This document shows positions 1 through 7,600 of a stretch of 64,000 nt of DNA, piece by piece. Position numbers and translations under genes: made by a program. The first letter of the stretch is position 1. Each line of letters opens with the position of its first letter. The notes under the pieces were generated by a model, which was not told the DNA's origin, made no database searches, and saw nothing but the letters and a program-made list of their open reading frames with translations. The stretch is from Nonomuraea jiangxiensis (GTDB lineage Bacteria > Actinomycetota > Actinomycetes > Streptosporangiales > Streptosporangiaceae), in assembly GCF_900099965.1 (NCBI RefSeq), contig NZ_FNDJ01000021.1, positions 124,001-188,000 of the forward strand, read 5' to 3'.

Positions 1-482
1 ATCAGCCCCTCCTCGTGCAACCGGGCCAGCAGCGCGGGAGTCAGGTCCACCTTGGTGTCGTAGGGGTTGTTGTAGGCCACGATCGGCACGCCCGCGCGGG
101 CGACCTCCCGGTAGTGCTCGACGACGGCCCGCTCGTCGGCCCGGTAGGCGTTGGGCGGCAGCAGCAGCACCGAGCCGCAGCCCGCCTCGCCCGCCTGCTC
201 GGCCCACCGGCGCGACTCGGCCGCGCCGTACGCGCCGACGCCGGCCATCACGTTGGCGCCGCCGACGGTCGCGACGGCGGTCTCGATCACCTTGGCCCGC
301 TCCTCATCGGTGAGCGTCTGGTACTCGCCGAGGGAGCCGTTCGGCACGACGCCGTCGCAGCCGTTGGCGACCAGCCAGCGGCAGTGCTCGGCGTAGCCGT
401 CGAAGTCGACCGACAGGTCCTCGTGCAGGGGCAGCGCGGTGGCCACCATGACGCCGTGCCAGGGTTTGCTGCGGGTGTCCAT
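1..482 (-). CDS. DapA-family aldolase/deaminase, likely pyrroline-4-hydroxy-2-carboxylate deaminase (partial)
   Basis: The first about 160 residues of a dihydrodipicolinate synthase/N-acetylneuraminate lyase family TIM barrel; the 3' part runs off the window. Family motifs are visible: VVPNGSLGEYQTL (phosphate or carboxylate-binding loop near residue 45) and VAYNNPYDTK, which carries the family tyrosine near residue 140. The ATG at 482 is preceded by GGAGG at good spacing and lies 24 bases after the flavoprotein stop, so it is the last visible gene of a four-gene operon. Together with a three-subunit D-hydroxyproline-dehydrogenase-like flavoprotein, the best inference is the lyase that deaminates pyrroline-4-hydroxy-2-carboxylate to alpha-ketoglutarate semialdehyde. 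Other DapA-family activities remain possible. Confidence 0.8.
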   Translation of the reverse strand, partial: MDTRSKPWHGVMVATALPLHEDLSVDFDGYAEHCRWLVANGCDGVVPNGSLGEYQTLTDEERAKVIETAVATVGGANVMAGVGAYGAAESRRWAEQAGEAGCGSVLLLPPNAYRADERAVVEHYREVARAGVPIVAYNNPYDTKVDLTPALLARLHEEGL

Positions 483-505
483 CAGGAAGTCCTCCAGGTC
501 GTGGA

Positions 506-1879
506 TCAGTGAGCGGGGTCGTCTACGGGATCGGTTGCGGGGTCGTCCGGGATGCCGTCCGCGGTGTCGGCGAGGGCGCCGAGGCTGACGGGCTGGGCGA
601 TGGGCCGCCGGGACGGCTGTTGCGGCTCTCCGGCCAGGCAGGAGACCGCGTAGCCGCAGATGCGCCCCTGGCACCAGCCCATGCCGGGCCTGGCCAGCAG
701 CTTGACGGAGCGGGCGTCGGTGGCGCCGAGGTCGCGGGCCTCGCGTACGCGGGCCAGCGGCACCTCCTCGCACCGGCACACCAGGGTGTCCGCGCGCAAC
801 CAGCCCTGCCAGCCGGCCTTGACCGGGTAGGCCCGCTGCAGCGCGGCGCCGAAGGCCCGCCCCCGGTCGCGCCGCCGGGTCAGCACGCCCGCGACCGGGC
901 GCTCCGCGATGGACCGGCCGGCGATGCGGCCCTCCAGCTCGGACAGCTGCCAGCCGCCCACGCCCGTGGGCTCGCCGGCCGCCCAGACGCCCGGCACGGT
1001 CGTGCGCTGGGCGGAGTCGACGCTGAGCACGGGGCTGCCGTCCACGTCCTGGCGGGTGCCGCAGCCGAGCTGCAGCCCGAGCTCGATCTGGGGCACGAAG
1101 CCGTAGCCGACGGCCACGGTGTCGCATTCGACGACGCGGGTGGCGAGAACGTTCCAGTCCTGGTCGAGGCGGGCGACGGTGACGGCCTGGACCTCGCGCT
1201 CGCCGTGCGCGGCGACCACCGCCCGCCTCGTCCGGTACGGCACCAGGTGCCGGGCCAGGGTGGCCGCGTATCCCGCCGCCTCGCCGGCCTTGCCCATCGC
1301 CAGGAGGGGGTGGCGGGCCAGGCCCAGGCCGCCGTTGGCCTCGTACACGCCGAGCACGCGCGCGCCCGCCTCGGCCAGCCCGGTGGCCACGGGCAGCAGG
1401 AAGGGGCCGGTGCCGCCGACCACGACGCGCCTGCCCGGCACCACGCCGTTGCCCTTGAGCAGTGCCTGGGCGCCGCCCGCGGTGAGCACGCCGGGCAGGT
1501 CCCAGCCGGGGAAGGGCAGCGGCCGGTCGTGCGCGCCGGTCGCGATCAGCAGCCGCCGCGCCCGGACCGCGACCGGTCCGCCGTCGGGACCGTTGCAGTG
1601 CACGGTGAAATCACCGCCGTCATTCTGGGAGATGTGCCACACCTGGTGCCGCAGCAGCAGGTCGGCCCGCTCGCCCAGCCGCTCGCCGAGCCGCAGGAAC
1701 CGCGCCAGCCCGGACTCCGCCGCGTGCCCGGTGCCGTGCGCGGCCGCGTGCCGGAAGTACTGGCCGCCGAGCCGGGCGCCGGAGTCGATGAGCGCCACCC
1801 GCAGCCCGGCCAGGGCCGCCGTGAGCGCGCCCGCCACCCCCGCGGGCCCGCCGCCGATCACCACCAGGTCGTACGTCAC
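506..1879 (-). CDS. FAD/NAD(P)-dependent oxidoreductase, HcnB-like subunit of an amine/imino acid dehydrogenase
   Basis: A 457-residue flavoprotein. It begins with an FAD-binding Rossmann motif (VVIGGGPAGVAGA, residues 6-18) and has a second dinucleotide-binding region near residue 155 (VVVGGTGPF). The C-terminus has a BFD-like iron-sulfur segment with CRCEE and, about 33 residues later, CQGRIC. This architecture is typical of HcnB and the large subunit of heteromeric D-hydroxyproline or opine dehydrogenases, which pass electrons from a partner flavoprotein toward the respiratory chain. Its ATG overlaps the stop of the [2Fe-2S] gene by 4 bases (ATGA), so the two are translationally coupled. 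The substrate cannot be read from the sequence; the hydroxyproline assignment rests on the DapA-family neighbour. Confidence 0.85.
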   Translation of the reverse strand: MTYDLVVIGGGPAGVAGALTAALAGLRVALIDSGARLGGQYFRHAAAHGTGHAAESGLARFLRLGERLGERADLLLRHQVWHISQNDGGDFTVHCNGPDGGPVAVRARRLLIATGAHDRPLPFPGWDLPGVLTAGGAQALLKGNGVVPGRRVVVGGTGPFLLPVATGLAEAGARVLGVYEANGGLGLARHPLLAMGKAGEAAGYAATLARHLVPYRTRRAVVAAHGEREVQAVTVARLDQDWNVLATRVVECDTVAVGYGFVPQIELGLQLGCGTRQDVDGSPVLSVDSAQRTTVPGVWAAGEPTGVGGWQLSELEGRIAGRSIAERPVAGVLTRRRDRGRAFGAALQRAYPVKAGWQGWLRADTLVCRCEEVPLARVREARDLGATDARSVKLLARPGMGWCQGRICGYAVSCLAGEPQQPSRRPIAQPVSLGALADTADGIPDDPATDPVDDPAH

Positions 1880-2118
1880 GACGTCGTCACCTCGTCGCCG
1901 GGCGCGGCCTCCAGCAGGCAGGCCCGCTCAGGGGCGCGCCCGTTGACGGAGATCAGGCAGTCGAAGCAGACGCCGATCCCGCAGAACAGCCCGCGCGGCC
2001 GCCCGCCGAACCGGGTGGTGCGCCACGAGCGCACGCCGGCCGCGTGCAGGGCCGCCCCGATGGTCTGGCCGGGCACCACGGGCACCTGCCGACCGTCGAT
2101 CGTGATGTGGAACGTCAA
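1876..2118 (-). CDS. [2Fe-2S]-binding small subunit, HcnA-like
   Basis: An 80-residue ferredoxin-fold protein. Cysteines occur as CGIGVCFDC and a further C in RACL, the pattern of the 2Fe2S_4-type small subunit of HcnABC and D-hydroxyproline dehydrogenase complexes. I chose the TTG at 2118: it has GGAGG seven bases upstream, it overlaps the stop of the upstream oxidase gene (TTGA), and it gives a normal family length. An in-frame GTG further upstream would add an unrelated arginine-rich N-terminus. It probably relays electrons between the two flavoproteins encoded on either side. Confidence 0.8.
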   Translation of the reverse strand: MTFHITIDGRQVPVVPGQTIGAALHAAGVRSWRTTRFGGRPRGLFCGIGVCFDCLISVNGRAPERACLLEAAPGDEVTTS

Positions 2119-3287
2119 GGGGAATCCTCCGAGAAACGATCCGGCCGGAAGGGCTTCAGGTCCAGGTCGGGCGTCTGACCGGTGAGCACCTGCGCGAGCA
2201 GGTGCCCGGTCGCCGGGGCGAGCCCGATCCCGGCCCCCTCGTGCCCGCACGCGTGGTACAGGCCGGGCAGGCGCGGATCGGCGCCGATGACGGGCAGGTG
2301 GTCGGGGCAGTAGGGCCGGAACCCGCAGTAGGACCGGATGGCCCGCGCCTCGCGCAGCGCGGGGAAGAGCGCGACCGCCTGCGCGGCCAGCCGGGCGAGC
2401 ACCGGCACCGACGTCGTCCGGTCGAACCCGACCCGCTCCCTGCTGGCCCCGATGAGCACGGTCCCCGCGGGGGTGCCCTCGACGACGGCGGAGGTCTCCA
2501 GGTCGGCCGAGTCGCTGGCCACGTTCGTCACGTAGGCGGCGGTGTAGACCTTGTGCTTGATGAGCGGCTCGGGCAGGGGCTCGGTGACCAGGATGAACCC
2601 GCGCCTGGGCAGGATCGGCAGGGTCACGCCCGCCAGCGCGGCCACCTCGCCGCCCCAGGTGCCCGCCGCGTTGATCACCGCGCCGCCGAGCACGTCGCCG
2701 TGGGAGGTGCGTACGCCCGTGACGCGCTCGCCCGAGTGGACGAACCCGGTCACGGTGACCCCCAGGCGCAGGTGCAGCGTGCCCCGGCCGAAGCTGTCCG
2801 CGCCGTCCCTGAGCAGGCGCGCGGCGGCCAGCATGGGCTGCACCTGCGCGTCCTGCGGGTAGAGGACGCCGCCGGCAAGCCCCTCGGCCAGGCGCGGCTC
2901 ATAATCGCGCAGCTCCGGCCCTGACACCAGGACGTGCTCCAGGCCCTGCTCGGCGGCCAGCTCCACGAGCCGGCGCTGGATCTCGTCGGTCTCGGCGACG
3001 ACCAGTCCGCCCTTGGCCTCGAACTCGAACCCGCCGTGGGCCCCTGGCCCGGCCTGCCGGTCGTGCCGCTCGGCGAGGGAGCGCCACAGCCCGTTCGACA
3101 GCACCGCCAGCTCCAGCTCCGGTCCCGGCTCCTTGTCGGAGACCAGCACGTTGCCCTCGCCTGAGCCGGTCGTGCCGCCCGCCACCGGCCCCCGGTCGAT
3201 CACGGTGACGTCCAGGCCCGCGCGCGCGGCGTAGTAGGCGCACGCCGCCCCCACCACTCCGGCGCCGACGACGATCACGTCGGACAT
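2115..3287 (-). CDS. FAD-dependent D-amino-acid oxidase family subunit (HcnC/SoxB-like)
   Basis: A 390-residue glycine/D-amino acid oxidase (DAO) family flavoprotein. The N-terminus MSDVIVVGAGVVGAACAYYA is an FAD-binding motif, followed by an ARAGLDVTVIDRG strand. The C-terminal part has GFRPYCPDHLPVIG and HACGHEGAGIGLAPATG, the usual DAO C-terminal signature that contacts FAD. The ATG at 3287 has GGGAGG six bases upstream. As first gene of the operon it is likely the catalytic subunit, oxidising a cyclic imino acid such as D-hydroxyproline; sarcosine-type substrates are an alternative. It is divergent from ctaA, with a small palindrome in the shared upstream region. Confidence 0.85.
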   Translation of the reverse strand: MSDVIVVGAGVVGAACAYYAARAGLDVTVIDRGPVAGGTTGSGEGNVLVSDKEPGPELELAVLSNGLWRSLAERHDRQAGPGAHGGFEFEAKGGLVVAETDEIQRRLVELAAEQGLEHVLVSGPELRDYEPRLAEGLAGGVLYPQDAQVQPMLAAARLLRDGADSFGRGTLHLRLGVTVTGFVHSGERVTGVRTSHGDVLGGAVINAAGTWGGEVAALAGVTLPILPRRGFILVTEPLPEPLIKHKVYTAAYVTNVASDSADLETSAVVEGTPAGTVLIGASRERVGFDRTTSVPVLARLAAQAVALFPALREARAIRSYCGFRPYCPDHLPVIGADPRLPGLYHACGHEGAGIGLAPATGHLLAQVLTGQTPDLDLKPFRPDRFSEDSP

Positions 3288-3306
3288 CAACACCTCCCGC
3301 CAGTAA

Positions 3307-3317
3307 TATGTCACATA
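3307..3317. promoter_or_regulatory. Perfect 11-bp palindrome upstream of the catabolic operon, candidate operator
   Basis: TATGTCACATA is a perfect inverted repeat (TATGT/ACATA around one base), 20 bases upstream of the oxidase ATG. Its size and symmetry suit a GntR-type regulator, the class that often controls hydroxyproline and amino acid catabolism. No regulator gene is next to it in the window, so the link is inference. Confidence 0.4.
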
Positions 3318-3387
3318 CCTTGCCGCCGTGGAAGCCCCGGGATGACCGGTGACGGGACCGGCCGGTCCCGCCCGTACCATCGATGGC

Positions 3388-4365
3388 GTGAAGCTACCCA
3401 CCGACCACCCCCACCCTCTCGTACGCGGTCTGCTGTCCTTCTGGGCGCCCACCGCGGCGTCGATGCGGGGCTGGGCCCTGGCCTCCGTGGTGGTCAACGC
3501 GGGCATCGCGGTGACCGGGGCGGGTGTGCGCGTCACCGGCTCCGGGCTCGGCTGCCCGAGCTGGCCGCGATGCACGCCGGACAGCTTCATCCCGGTCCCG
3601 CACCCCGAGACGTCGATGCTCAACATGTTCGTCGAGTTCGGCAACCGGCTGCTGACGTTCCTGGTGCTGGCGGTCGGGGTGGCGTGCGTGCTCTCGGCCC
3701 TGCGGCTGGTGCCGCGCCGGCGCTCGCTGGTGCTGCTGGCGTGGCTGCAGCCGGTCGGGATCCTGACGCAGGCCCTGTGGGGCGGGCTGGTGGTCAACAC
3801 GATGCTCAACCCGTTCACCGTCGGCATGCACTTCCTGATCTCCACCGGCCTGATCGCCGCCTGCTGGATGCTCTACGCCCGGGCGGGCGAGGGTGACGGC
3901 CCGGTCCGGCGGGTGACCCACCGCGACATCCGCCGGCTCGGCCACGTGCTGCTGGCCGCGGTGTTCGTGCTGCTGGTGGCCGGGGTGACGGTGAGCGGCA
4001 CCGGCCCGCACTCGGGCGACGAGCGCGCCTCCCGCTTCGACCTGGACATCGAGACCATGGCGCGGTTGCACGCCGACCTGGTCTACATCGTGGTGGGACT
4101 GACGTTCGCGCTGATGTTCGCTCTGCACATCGGCAACTCGAAGGGGCCGGCCAGGCGGGCGGCGGCGACGCTGCTCGTGGTGGAGCTGGCCCAGGGCGTG
4201 ATCGGCTACACGCAATACTTCCTGGCCGTGCCCGCGGCCCTGGTCCTGCTGCACGTGCTCGGCTCCACCCTGGTCTGGATCGCGGCCCTGCGGGTGGTCA
4301 CCTCGTTGCGCACCCGGACTCCTCAGCCCGACCACTCCCCCACCGAAGTTCCCGCCACTGTCTGA
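3388..4365 (+). CDS. ctaA: Heme A synthase (CtaA/COX15)
   Basis: A 325-residue polytopic membrane protein that oxidises heme O to heme A for aa3-type cytochrome oxidase. TM1 carries the family signature AVTGAGVRVTGSGLGCPSWP. The extracellular loop has the cysteine pair GCPSWPRC, typical of the redox-active loop in this family. Histidines of later helices are present (GMHFL, RLHADLV, LLHVLG), but the first helix-II position reads EFGNR, without the expected histidine after the conserved glutamate. I chose the GTG at 3388 on protein homology, because no strong ribosome site exists; a GTG at 3349 is in frame. The partner enzyme ctaB lies 2 kb away on the other strand. Confidence 0.9.
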   Translation: MKLPTDHPHPLVRGLLSFWAPTAASMRGWALASVVVNAGIAVTGAGVRVTGSGLGCPSWPRCTPDSFIPVPHPETSMLNMFVEFGNRLLTFLVLAVGVACVLSALRLVPRRRSLVLLAWLQPVGILTQALWGGLVVNTMLNPFTVGMHFLISTGLIAACWMLYARAGEGDGPVRRVTHRDIRRLGHVLLAAVFVLLVAGVTVSGTGPHSGDERASRFDLDIETMARLHADLVYIVVGLTFALMFALHIGNSKGPARRAAATLLVVELAQGVIGYTQYFLAVPAALVLLHVLGSTLVWIAALRVVTSLRTRTPQPDHSPTEVPATV

Positions 4366-4435
4366 GAAGATATGCCAGGGTATGGGGTGTTCAGTCGGCC
4401 ACTCCCCCACCGCTAAGGCGTGCGATTTGCCCAAA

Positions 4436-5137
4436 ATGGTCCGCCCCGATCGGAAGACGTTACGCCGGGCCTACCAGGGGCTGGTGGCGCTCAGCGTGCT
4501 CGCGCTCGTCCCCATGACCTGGGCCTGGCTGGGCAGCACCGACCACCGGGCGATCGCCGGCACGGCGGGGTGGCTGGACCGCGTGCCGCGCACGCAGGCC
4601 GCGCTGGTGCTGGGCGCGGGCCTGTACGACGGCAGGCATCCCTCGCCGATGCTGGCCGCCCGGCTCGACCTCGCCGCCGAGCTCTACCGGGCGGGCAAGG
4701 TGCGGGCCCTGCTGCTGTCGGGCGACAACAGCCGCAAGGACTACGACGAGCCCACGGCCATGCGCGACTATCTGCGCGGCAAGGGCGTGCCCGACGCGGT
4801 GATGGTGCTGGACTACGCCGGGTTCGACACGTGGGACTCCTGCGTACGGGCGCGCAGGGTGTTCGGGGCCGAGCGGGTGACCGTGGTGACCCAGGAGTTC
4901 CACCTGCCCAGGGCGGTGACGTTGTGCCGGACGGCCGGGCTGGAGGCGTTCGGCGTGGGTGAGGACTCGGCCGTCAGGTTCGCCGCGGCCACCTACGTCT
5001 ACGCCGCCCGCGAGTTCGCCGCCAACGCCAAGGCCCTCGCCGACGCGCTGATCCTGCGCTCCGACCCGGTCTTTCCCGGGCCGCGCGAGGTCTCGCTCAA
5101 GAGGATTCTCGATCAGTCCGGGGCGCCGGGGGCGTAA
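4436..5137 (+). CDS. YdcF/SanA-like DUF218 membrane protein
   Basis: About 233 residues. One N-terminal membrane helix (about residues 13-31) is followed by a DUF218 domain: AALVLGAGLYDGRHPSPML, LLLSGDNSRKDYDEP and VTVVTQEFHLPRAV. The last matches the family motif in which a conserved glutamine and histidine follow a beta strand. Members (YdcF, SanA, ElyC) affect envelope integrity; the reaction is not settled. The ATG at 4436 is chosen because it directly precedes the basic and hydrophobic N-terminus; an in-frame ATG at 4382 would add 18 residues. The 3' end overlaps the convergent PrsW gene by 25 bases. Confidence 0.8.
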   Translation: MVRPDRKTLRRAYQGLVALSVLALVPMTWAWLGSTDHRAIAGTAGWLDRVPRTQAALVLGAGLYDGRHPSPMLAARLDLAAELYRAGKVRALLLSGDNSRKDYDEPTAMRDYLRGKGVPDAVMVLDYAGFDTWDSCVRARRVFGAERVTVVTQEFHLPRAVTLCRTAGLEAFGVGEDSAVRFAAATYVYAAREFAANAKALADALILRSDPVFPGPREVSLKRILDQSGAPGA

Positions 5138-6300
5138 CCGGGCGGGCGGCCCCGGGCGGCCCTGGCGTGGACGGTCGGCATCGGGAAGTCGGCCCTGGCG
5201 GTGCTCATGCACTCCAGCAGGGCCCGCTGCTCCTCGTGGAAGATCTGCTCGTCCACCATGCGGCGGGCCGCCCGCTCGTGCAGCAGGCCCAGCTCGGTGG
5301 CGGCGAGCTGGTAGTCGCGCATCGCGCGCAGCCCGCGCTTGCCGCCGTAGGCCCTGGCCCACTGCCTGGCCTGGCGGCGCCGCGGGAACGCCGACAGCAT
5401 GAAGACGTCGGCCTGGGTGACCAGCTTGGTCGGCTCGTAGGGCGGCAGGTAGCGCTGGATGAGCGCGACGATGCGGCGCCGGTCCCTGAACACCACGCCG
5501 ATCAGCACGATCAGCACGACCAGCAGCACCAGGTAGGCCACGATCAGCCCGGGAAAGCCGCCGTAGGAGGCCAGGCCGTTCCACAGGCCGTGCAGGACCA
5601 TCGCCCCCGACCAGCCGGCCAGCACGTAGAACACCCGCTCCGAGCCGGCGCGCTGGGCCGCGTAGGCCACCCCGACCCCGATCATGGAGCTGAACAGCGG
5701 ATGGGCCAGCGGCGACAGGATGCCGCGCAGCACCACCGTGACGGCCAGGCCCTTGACCCCGGCCTCGGAGTTGAGCGCGGCGATGTAGTAGCTGACGTTT
5801 TCGCTCATGGCGAAGCCGAGGCCGACCATGCTCGCGTAGATGACCCCGTCGGTCGGCCCGTCCAGCTCGGCCCGGCGGAACTTCAGCAGCCCCAGCAGCA
5901 CCAGGCCCTTCATCGTCTCCTCCACCACGGGCGCGCCGAACGTGGCCGCGATGTTGCGGGCGCTGGCCTCCGACAGCTTGGCGGTGTCGATGATGTAGTG
6001 CAGGTTGAGCGAGTTGATCACGCCGGCGACCAGCACCGCGATGCCCGCGCCCCAGGCGAAGGCGAAGATCAGGTTGCTGCGCGGCTCCGGCTCCAGCCGG
6101 TCGAGCGCCAGCACCGCGGCCAGCAGCAGCGGCACCGGGGCCAGCGCGAGCATGAGGGCGATGAAGAACTGCACCGGAGCGCCGTTGAAGACGTCGAAGG
6201 AGAACGAGACCAGAGCGCAGATGCCGGTGAGGACCAGCCCGATGATCAACGCTAGTGACGGGCGGTCCTTCAACACCCAGCGTGGATCACGGGTCGCCAT
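5113..6300 (-). CDS. PrsW-family intramembrane metalloprotease
   Basis: A 395-residue protein with about eight membrane helices in the first 270 residues and a charged cytosolic C-terminal tail of about 120 residues. Catalytic-type motifs are visible: APVVEETMKGLVLL (EExxK, near residue 125), LAHPLFSSMIGVG and MVLHGLWNG, which supply the histidines expected of PrsW/CAAX-like membrane proteases. In Bacillus PrsW cleaves an anti-sigma factor; no sigma or anti-sigma gene is adjacent here. The ATG at 6300 has no ribosome site but has a TAAAGT hexamer just upstream, suggesting a leaderless mRNA. It overlaps the convergent DUF218 gene at its 3' end. Confidence 0.85.
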   Translation of the reverse strand: MATRDPRWVLKDRPSLALIIGLVLTGICALVSFSFDVFNGAPVQFFIALMLALAPVPLLLAAVLALDRLEPEPRSNLIFAFAWGAGIAVLVAGVINSLNLHYIIDTAKLSEASARNIAATFGAPVVEETMKGLVLLGLLKFRRAELDGPTDGVIYASMVGLGFAMSENVSYYIAALNSEAGVKGLAVTVVLRGILSPLAHPLFSSMIGVGVAYAAQRAGSERVFYVLAGWSGAMVLHGLWNGLASYGGFPGLIVAYLVLLVVLIVLIGVVFRDRRRIVALIQRYLPPYEPTKLVTQADVFMLSAFPRRRQARQWARAYGGKRGLRAMRDYQLAATELGLLHERAARRMVDEQIFHEEQRALLECMSTARADFPMPTVHARAARGRPPGYAPGAPD

Positions 6301-6402
6301 AGGGTGACTTTAACGGATCAGAGCGCCGGGGTCCGTGTCGGCCGTCGCGGTGCCGGCCCAGGCCGGGGGTGTCGTGGTGCCCGCCACCCGGCCAAGGAGA
6401 CA

Positions 6403-7344
6403 TCAGGACAGCAGCGGGTCGATCGCCACGGCGAGGAACAGCAGCGCCAGATAGGCGTTGGACCAGTGGAAGAAGCGCATGGGCCGCAGCTCGATGCCGG
6501 TCTTGCCGGCGTTGAGCCGGGCCAGCAGCCGGTGCACCTCCCACAGGCACACGGCGCCGAGCACGGCCGCCACGATCGGGTAGAACATCGTGGTCCCGGC
6601 CACCGGCCACAGGGCCAGCGAGCACAGCACGGTCGCCCAGGTGTAGGCGATCGACTCCAGCACGACCCGCCGCTCTGTGGCCACCACGGGCAGCATCGGC
6701 ACCTTGGCCGCCGCGTAGTCCTCCTTGTAGCGCATCGCCAGCGTCCAGGTGTGCGGCGGCGTCCAGAAGAACACCACGCCGAACAGGACCAGCGGCGCCC
6801 AGTCGAGCCGATCGGTGATGCCCGCCCAGCCGATCATCACCGGCATGCAGCCGGCGATGCCGCCCCACACGATGTTCTGCGCCGTGCGGCGCTTGAGGAT
6901 CATCGAGTAGACCAGCACGTAGAACAGGATCGCCCCGGTGGACAGCAACGCGGCCAGCCCGTTGGTGGTCACCCACAGGCCGGCGGTCGACAGCACGCCG
7001 AGCACGATCCCGAAGACCAGCGCGCCGCGCGGCGACACCTGGTGCCGGGCCAGCGGCCGGCGGCGGGTGCGGCGCATCTTCTGGTCGATGTCGCGATCCA
7101 CGTAGCAGTTGAGCGCGTTGGCGCTGCCCGCCGATAGGGTGCCGAACACCATGACCGAGATGGACGTCCACAGCGGCGGCAGGCCGCCCGCCGCGAGGAA
7201 CATCACCGGCAGCGTCGTGATCAGCAGCAACTCGATGATCCGCGGCTTGGTGAGCGCGATGTAGGCCTTGATGATCATGCCGACGGAGCGCGGCGCCTCG
7301 GGATGAGTGGGCGCCGTCGCCTGCCTGTTGGTCAGCACCGTCAA
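6403..7344 (-). CDS. ctaB: Protoheme IX farnesyltransferase (heme O synthase)
   Basis: A 313-residue UbiA-family prenyltransferase that attaches a farnesyl group to heme b, giving heme O for CtaA. The first aspartate-rich motif is NCYVDRDIDQKM followed by RRTRRRPL; the second lies in the loop after TDRLDW. About nine membrane helices follow. I chose the TTG at 7344 because GGAAG lies seven bases upstream and it gives the usual family length; a GTG at 7338 is also possible. The gene is divergent from tkt, the common actinobacterial arrangement. Confidence 0.92.
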   Translation of the reverse strand: MTVLTNRQATAPTHPEAPRSVGMIIKAYIALTKPRIIELLLITTLPVMFLAAGGLPPLWTSISVMVFGTLSAGSANALNCYVDRDIDQKMRRTRRRPLARHQVSPRGALVFGIVLGVLSTAGLWVTTNGLAALLSTGAILFYVLVYSMILKRRTAQNIVWGGIAGCMPVMIGWAGITDRLDWAPLVLFGVVFFWTPPHTWTLAMRYKEDYAAAKVPMLPVVATERRVVLESIAYTWATVLCSLALWPVAGTTMFYPIVAAVLGAVCLWEVHRLLARLNAGKTGIELRPMRFFHWSNAYLALLFLAVAIDPLLS

Positions 7345-7600
7345 GGCGCTTCCAGCCTGTGCGGAGTCAACGCGTAACCTCTGATAAGAGCGGATCCATG
7401 GGTGGGCGCCGTGACGCCTCTGCGAACAAACAAACTGTAGTCGCAGGGTCGGCCGGTCCGGCCAATGGGGGGCTTGCGCCACACATGGACCCGCACGGGT
7501 GGAATGGGAATCGACGCCACGTCCACTCGGTTAGGGTCCCGTGATGGGCGGGACCGCCGACCGGCGTACCAATGACAACTAGATTCCGGAGACCGAGCAC
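7345..7600. other. Divergent promoter region between ctaB and tkt
   Basis: 256 bases without a convincing gene. It must hold the promoters for ctaB and for the tkt operon. GGCCGG and CCGGCC flank one base at 7451-7463, a short palindrome that may be chance in GC-rich DNA. GGAG about ten bases before the TTG at 7601 is the likely tkt ribosome site. I could not assign -10 and -35 boxes with confidence. Confidence 0.5.

Noticed and set aside
7451..7463. GGCCGG/CCGGCC palindrome between ctaB and tkt as an operator
   Set aside because: Short, composed only of G and C apart from the centre, and likely to occur by chance at this base composition.
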